Positions 7,368 through 10,828 of a stretch of 10,828 bases of DNA are shown here, piece after piece (position 1 is the stretch's first letter; every line of letters starts with the position of its first letter). Below the pieces are notes generated by a model, which did no database searches, had not been told where the DNA came from, and saw only the letters and a program-made list of their open reading frames with translations. The stretch is from Planctomycetota bacterium (lineage in GTDB: Bacteria; Planctomycetota; SZUA-567): positions 1 to 10,828 of the forward strand of contig JAITKH010000021.1 in the NCBI GenBank assembly GCA_031278535.1, written 5' to 3'. Position numbers and translations under genes: made by a program.

Positions 7368-8527
7368 GCGCCATTTCCCACTAGTTTGCCGACGAGATTT
7401 TTCGCCCGTTCGTGCGTCTCCATGATTTCGGGGAGATTTGAGAAATTTCCGTCCGCGCTCTCTCGCATGGCGGCGAGAACGGTTTGCGCGAGACCGGGAA
7501 AGGAGAGACGCCGGGAAAGAAAAAATTCGACCGCGGCCTCATTGGCGGCATTGAAGAAGGCGGCGGCCCGATCGCCCCGGCGGCCGGCACTGATTCCCGC
7601 CTCGAACAGGGGAAAGCGCCCGCTGTCCGGCCTGGCGAAGTCGAGTCTCCCCAATGCCGAAAGATCCAGGCGGGGCAGGCCGTTTTCCTTTCGTTCCGGA
7701 TGAAAGAGCAGCCGGGAAACCGGATGGCGCATGTCGCAGGCTCCGAGGCAGGCGATCAGGGTGCCGTCCACAAATTCGATCATGCCGTGTACCGCCGACT
7801 GGGGATGCACCAGAACTTCGATGTCGTCGAAAGGAAAACCGAAGAAATGATGCGCCTCAATCACTTCCAGTGCCTTGTTGGCAAGCGTGGCGGAATCGAC
7901 GCTGATCTTTGCTCCCATGCGCCATACCGGATGCCGGGTTGCGTCTTCCGGCGTTGCCCGGGTCAGGCGTTCGTCCGGCCAATCGAGAAAAGGGCCGCCG
8001 CTGGCGGTCAGGAACAGGCGCGAAATTCCGGATGCGTTGCGTCCCTCCAGGCATTGCCAGATGGCGCAATGCTCCGAGTCGAGCGGCAGAACCTCCGTTC
8101 CGGACGCCGCCGCCGCCGCAAGAAAGAGGCGGCCGGCCGAGACCAGCGTCTCCTTGTTGGCGACAAGAAGACGGCCGCCGCGCTTTGCCGCCGCCAAGGT
8201 GAGTTTGAGGCCGTATGTGCCGCCGATCGCCGCCACCCGAATGTCGGCGGAGACATCGGCGAGAAGATCGAGACTGGCATCCGGGCCGCGGTACAGGCGT
8301 CCGCTCCGGTCCGCGCCGGCGGAAAACGCCGCGAACGCGTCGGCGTCCGCCCCTTGCCCCAAGGCTATGGCCGCCTCGGGAAATTCCCGGGCCAGTGCGC
8401 CCAGTTTTTCCCCGCCGCGTCCGGCCGCCAGTCCGACTATCCGAAAATCATCCGGATGGGCGCGGAGAACCGACAGGGCATTCGTGCCGACCGAACCGGT
8501 GGCGCCAAAAATGACGACGTTTTTCAT
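7364..8527 (-). CDS. dxr: 1-deoxy-D-xylulose 5-phosphate reductoisomerase
   Basis: Dxr (IspC) is the NADPH-dependent enzyme that turns DXP into 2-C-methyl-D-erythritol 4-phosphate, the committed step of the MEP isoprenoid pathway. It acts in the cytoplasm and is the target of fosmidomycin. The 387 residues fit the family. Motifs are the Rossmann loop GATGSVG (8-14), ANKETLV (123-129), metal ligands in LDSEH (Asp150, Glu152), LTASGGPF (173-180), the flexible-loop region HPVWRMGAKIS with Trp202, DSATLANKALE with Glu221, VHPQSAVHGM (240-249) and FNAANEAAVEFFL near the C terminus. Small departures are GGTYGL where most homologues have a GxAGL-type segment and Gly in place of Ser in the usual IHSM. 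The ATG overlaps the argH stop and the stop overlaps the next gene's ATG, both as ATGA. It is not next to rseP, bamA or cdsA, its frequent neighbours in Proteobacteria. Confidence 0.96.
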   Translation of the reverse strand: MKNVVIFGATGSVGTNALSVLRAHPDDFRIVGLAAGRGGEKLGALAREFPEAAIALGQGADADAFAAFSAGADRSGRLYRGPDASLDLLADVSADIRVAAIGGTYGLKLTLAAAKRGGRLLVANKETLVSAGRLFLAAAAASGTEVLPLDSEHCAIWQCLEGRNASGISRLFLTASGGPFLDWPDERLTRATPEDATRHPVWRMGAKISVDSATLANKALEVIEAHHFFGFPFDDIEVLVHPQSAVHGMIEFVDGTLIACLGACDMRHPVSRLLFHPERKENGLPRLDLSALGRLDFARPDSGRFPLFEAGISAGRRGDRAAAFFNAANEAAVEFFLSRRLSFPGLAQTVLAAMRESADGNFSNLPEIMETHERAKNLVGKLVGNGA

Positions 8528-9900
8528 TCGCGAAGTTTTTTCTTCCAGGCGGCAAGGGCTTGCCTGACGCCGGCGGGTCCGGCGTTTCCGGAGGAAACAT
8601 AGCTGGCCGGAGTCCGGGACGGGTCCAGGCGGGCGTATACGCTCTCATCCAGCAGGGGACAAACGGTGCGCATTTCCGCCATTGTCAGTCCGGACAGTTG
8701 CCGGCCGCTGTCCTCCGCCAGGCGCACCAAATTGCCCGACGCTTCGTGGGCGGTGCGGAAAGGCATGCCTTTCTCCACCAGGAATTCGGCAAGCGCGGTG
8801 GCATCGAGAAAACCGTCCGCCAGCAGCGCCGATGCCCGACCGGCGTCGAAACGCAGCGTGGGCAGGAAGGCGGAAAGGCACTGGAGAACGGAATCGACCG
8901 TCCGGACAGCGTCAAAAAGGGGTTCCTTGTCCTCCTGAAGATCGCGGTTGTAAGCCATGGGAAGACCTTTGAGGATGGTAAGGAGCGCCACCCAATCCCC
9001 TATCACCCGGCCGGCTTTGCCCCGCGTCAGCTCAAGGATGTCCGGATTTCGTTTCTGCGGCATAATGGAACTGCCGGTGGACCAGGCGTCGTCGAGCCGC
9101 GCCAATCCCCATTCGGATGTGGTCCAGAGGATGGCATCTTCGGCCAGGCGGCTGGCATGCACGGAGATGAGGGCGAGGCAAGCCAGCGTTTCAGCCACGA
9201 AGTCGCGATCCGAGACGGCGTCCATCGAATTTTCGCAAAGCCCGTCGAAGCCAAGCTCGCGGCAAACCATTTCCCGGTCGATGGGGAGGGTGGTCCCGGC
9301 CAGGGCGCAGGCCCCCAAGGGAAGGCGGTTGGTGCGGCGGCGGCAGTCGGCCAGACGCTCCCTGTCCCGGCCGAACATTTCGACATAAGCCAGGAGATGC
9401 TGGGCGAGAAGTACGGGCTGCGCCCGTTGCAGATGGGTATAACCGGGAATGACCAGCTTCTGTCCGCTTCGGGCGAGTTCGAGGAGGGAAAGCATGACTT
9501 GGCGCAGGCGATCCGAGAGGGAAGCCTGTTTCTCTCTCGTCCAAAGCCGGAGATCGGTGGCTACCTGATCGTTTCGGGATCGGGCGGTGTGGAGTTTTTT
9601 CGCCGGTTCGCCAATCCGCGCGGTAAGTTCGGCCTCGATCGACATGTGAATGTCCTCGTTGGCCGGATCGAGGACAAGTTCGCCGGAGGCCAAATCCCGG
9701 GCGATGCCTTTCAGGCCCCGCCGGATCGCCGTCTCTTCCTTGGCCGTAAGCAGGCCGACAGCCAACAGCATTTTGACATGGGCCAAGCTTCCCTTCAGAT
9801 CCTGACGCCATAATTCCCTATCGAACGAGAGGGACTGCCCGAAGGCCTCCATGAGAGGATGGGTTGCGCTTCTGAACCTGCCCTTCCACATATTAGCCAT
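8524..9900 (-). CDS. argH: Argininosuccinate lyase
   Basis: ArgH splits argininosuccinate into arginine and fumarate, the last step of arginine synthesis; it is a cytoplasmic homotetramer of the fumarase/aspartase superfamily. From the ATG at 9900 the protein has 458 residues, nearly the E. coli length, and starts MANMWKGRF, matching the family's usual W-G-G-R-F opening. Motifs are NEDIHMSIE (81-89), LHTARSRNDQVATDL (103-117), GYTHLQRAQP (153-162) with the catalytic His156, and the superfamily signature GSSIMPQKRNPD (276-287) with the catalytic serine. TARSRND replaces the commoner TGRSRND. No good Shine-Dalgarno precedes 9900 (only GGGCG about 13 nt away) or the alternative ATG at 9891. An upstream TTG at 9969 would add 23 unrelated residues. 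It lies 75 nt after the kinase gene and overlaps dxr by ATGA. Confidence 0.96.
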   Translation of the reverse strand: MANMWKGRFRSATHPLMEAFGQSLSFDRELWRQDLKGSLAHVKMLLAVGLLTAKEETAIRRGLKGIARDLASGELVLDPANEDIHMSIEAELTARIGEPAKKLHTARSRNDQVATDLRLWTREKQASLSDRLRQVMLSLLELARSGQKLVIPGYTHLQRAQPVLLAQHLLAYVEMFGRDRERLADCRRRTNRLPLGACALAGTTLPIDREMVCRELGFDGLCENSMDAVSDRDFVAETLACLALISVHASRLAEDAILWTTSEWGLARLDDAWSTGSSIMPQKRNPDILELTRGKAGRVIGDWVALLTILKGLPMAYNRDLQEDKEPLFDAVRTVDSVLQCLSAFLPTLRFDAGRASALLADGFLDATALAEFLVEKGMPFRTAHEASGNLVRLAEDSGRQLSGLTMAEMRTVCPLLDESVYARLDPSRTPASYVSSGNAGPAGVRQALAAWKKKLRE

Positions 9901-9975
9901 GGAATATGGATGACGCCCTGAAAGATGCCGATGGAGAACAGGAAAAGCATTTTGACAAAACCGTCGCAAATCGAG

Positions 9976-10828
9976 TCATTTGATCGGTATCCGCACAAAG
10001 AAGGAACTGCCCTTGTTCAATTCGCTTTCCACCCAGATGCTGCCCTTGTGCCCATTTTCAATGATCTGTTTGCATACGGCAAGGCTCAGGCCCATGCCGG
10101 TTGTATGGTGTTTCACCTTTTCCAATATCTCGAAATCGCCAAATATGCGTTCGAAATTTTCCGGAGCAATGCCGATGCCGGTGTCCCGCACCGTCAAGAG
10201 CAGGGTAGGAAAATCCGAACCGGACGAGGGCGCCTCCCGCTTGGTGGAAATGGTTATCCTTCCGTCCGGATTGGTGTAGCGTACGGCGTTCGAAACAAGG
10301 ATTTTCACCGCTTGGAGGAAGCGCTCCGGAATAAGCCGGCATTGTCCAATTTCTTCATCCAGATTGAGATCCAAATGCAGGCGCTTTGATTCGATTTCGC
10401 TGTTGTAGGTCATTATGGCGGAGCCGACAATTTCGTTTGGATCTTCTTCGCTGAAGGTGTAACACATTTTGCCGCTGCGCATGCGGGTGATGTCCAGCGT
10501 ATCGTCGATAAGATGGCAAAGTCGCTTTCCTTCGGAATTGATGACGCCAATGTATTCTTGCCATTCCCGGGGAATATTTTCCACCGTCTCGTCAAGCATC
10601 ATAGCCTCGGAGTAAGCCATGATGGAGGTGAGGGGCGTCCTGAGTTCATGGGTGATCAGGGACAGGAAGTCATCCTTCATGGCGTCAAGTTCGCGCAATT
10701 TTTCCACTTCGCGAGACAAGCCGAGATCGCGGCAGACAACTATCTTTCCGGTCTTTTCCGCGGTGTCGACGCAACGCATCGGACAGACGGTTATCCCCAA
10801 GGTCTGTCCTTCCCGCTTGTCGCCCCCG
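9976..10828 (-). CDS. Sensor histidine kinase, 5' end beyond the window
   Basis: The reading frame stays open to the right edge, so only the C-terminal 283 or so residues are seen. The first visible segment (REGQTLGITVCPMR to GKIVVCRDLG) looks like the end of a PAS domain. It is followed by a short helical linker and a HisKA dimerisation domain with the H-box FLSLITHELRTPLTSI. The phosphoacceptor His codon is at 10648-10650. The HATPase_c domain follows with the N-box ILVSNAVRYTNPDG, the DTGIGI loop, an F-box around ERIFGDFEI, and the G2 loop TTGMGLSLAV, ending FFVRIPIK. All kinase boxes are present, so it should be active. No transmembrane segment or input domain is visible in this part and no response regulator is adjacent in the window, so the signal and target are unknown. 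It is on the same strand as argH, 75 nt upstream, so co-transcription is possible but unproven. Confidence 0.93.
   Translation of the reverse strand, partial: GGDKREGQTLGITVCPMRCVDTAEKTGKIVVCRDLGLSREVEKLRELDAMKDDFLSLITHELRTPLTSIMAYSEAMMLDETVENIPREWQEYIGVINSEGKRLCHLIDDTLDITRMRSGKMCYTFSEEDPNEIVGSAIMTYNSEIESKRLHLDLNLDEEIGQCRLIPERFLQAVKILVSNAVRYTNPDGRITISTKREAPSSGSDFPTLLLTVRDTGIGIAPENFERIFGDFEILEKVKHHTTGMGLSLAVCKQIIENGHKGSIWVESELNKGSSFFVRIPIK

Noticed and set aside
7484..9813. Long + strand frames (372 and 417 codons) opposite dxr and argH
   Set aside because: Their translations are low-complexity Arg/Gly/Pro-rich text with no motif, while the - strand carries complete enzyme signatures.
9795..9950. 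A small - strand frame with a hydrophobic start (MLFLFSIGIFQG) overlapping the start of argH
   Set aside because: There is no Shine-Dalgarno sequence, most of it lies out of frame within argH, and the hydrophobic stretch is short. A leader peptide cannot be supported.

Overview
The window is a moderately GC-rich stretch of bacterial chromosome, densely packed with housekeeping genes. An outer-membrane LPS-assembly protein (LptD-like) marks the host as a diderm, Gram-negative-type bacterium. The proteins match no well-known model lineage closely, and from sequence alone I would not name a phylum. A PVC-group or another less-studied diderm lineage is possible, but that is inference.

The left half (1-5267) reads on the + strand: hisC (histidinol-phosphate aminotransferase), an lptD-like gene, ruvB (Holliday-junction helicase motor) and a tRNA-Pro(CGG). 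A perfect-consensus sigma70-type promoter (TTGACA, 17 bp, TATAAT) overlaps the hisC stop codon and should drive lptD. ruvB starts with a TTG inside the lptD stop (TTGA overlap), so lptD and ruvB are almost certainly translated from one message. The tRNA has its own likely promoter and a strong hairpin terminator.

The right half (5312-10828) reads on the - strand, converging on the tRNA terminator. In order of transcription it holds the 3' part of a PAS-type sensor histidine kinase (cut by the window edge), argH (argininosuccinate lyase), dxr (DXP reductoisomerase of the MEP isoprenoid pathway) and two different D-Ala-D-Ala-ligase-like ATP-grasp genes. argH/dxr and dxr/first ATP-grasp overlap by ATGA, and the two ATP-grasp genes overlap by about 23 nt, so the last four genes form a tightly coupled operon.

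There are no insertion sequences, CRISPR arrays, phage genes or toxin-antitoxin pairs. The least explained part is the tandem ATP-grasp pair: two paralogous carboxylate-amine ligases of unknown substrate, coupled to an arginine and an isoprenoid gene. The rest is ordinary core genome, with a few notable details: the consensus promoter, the cysteine-poor LptD and the coupled TTG starts.
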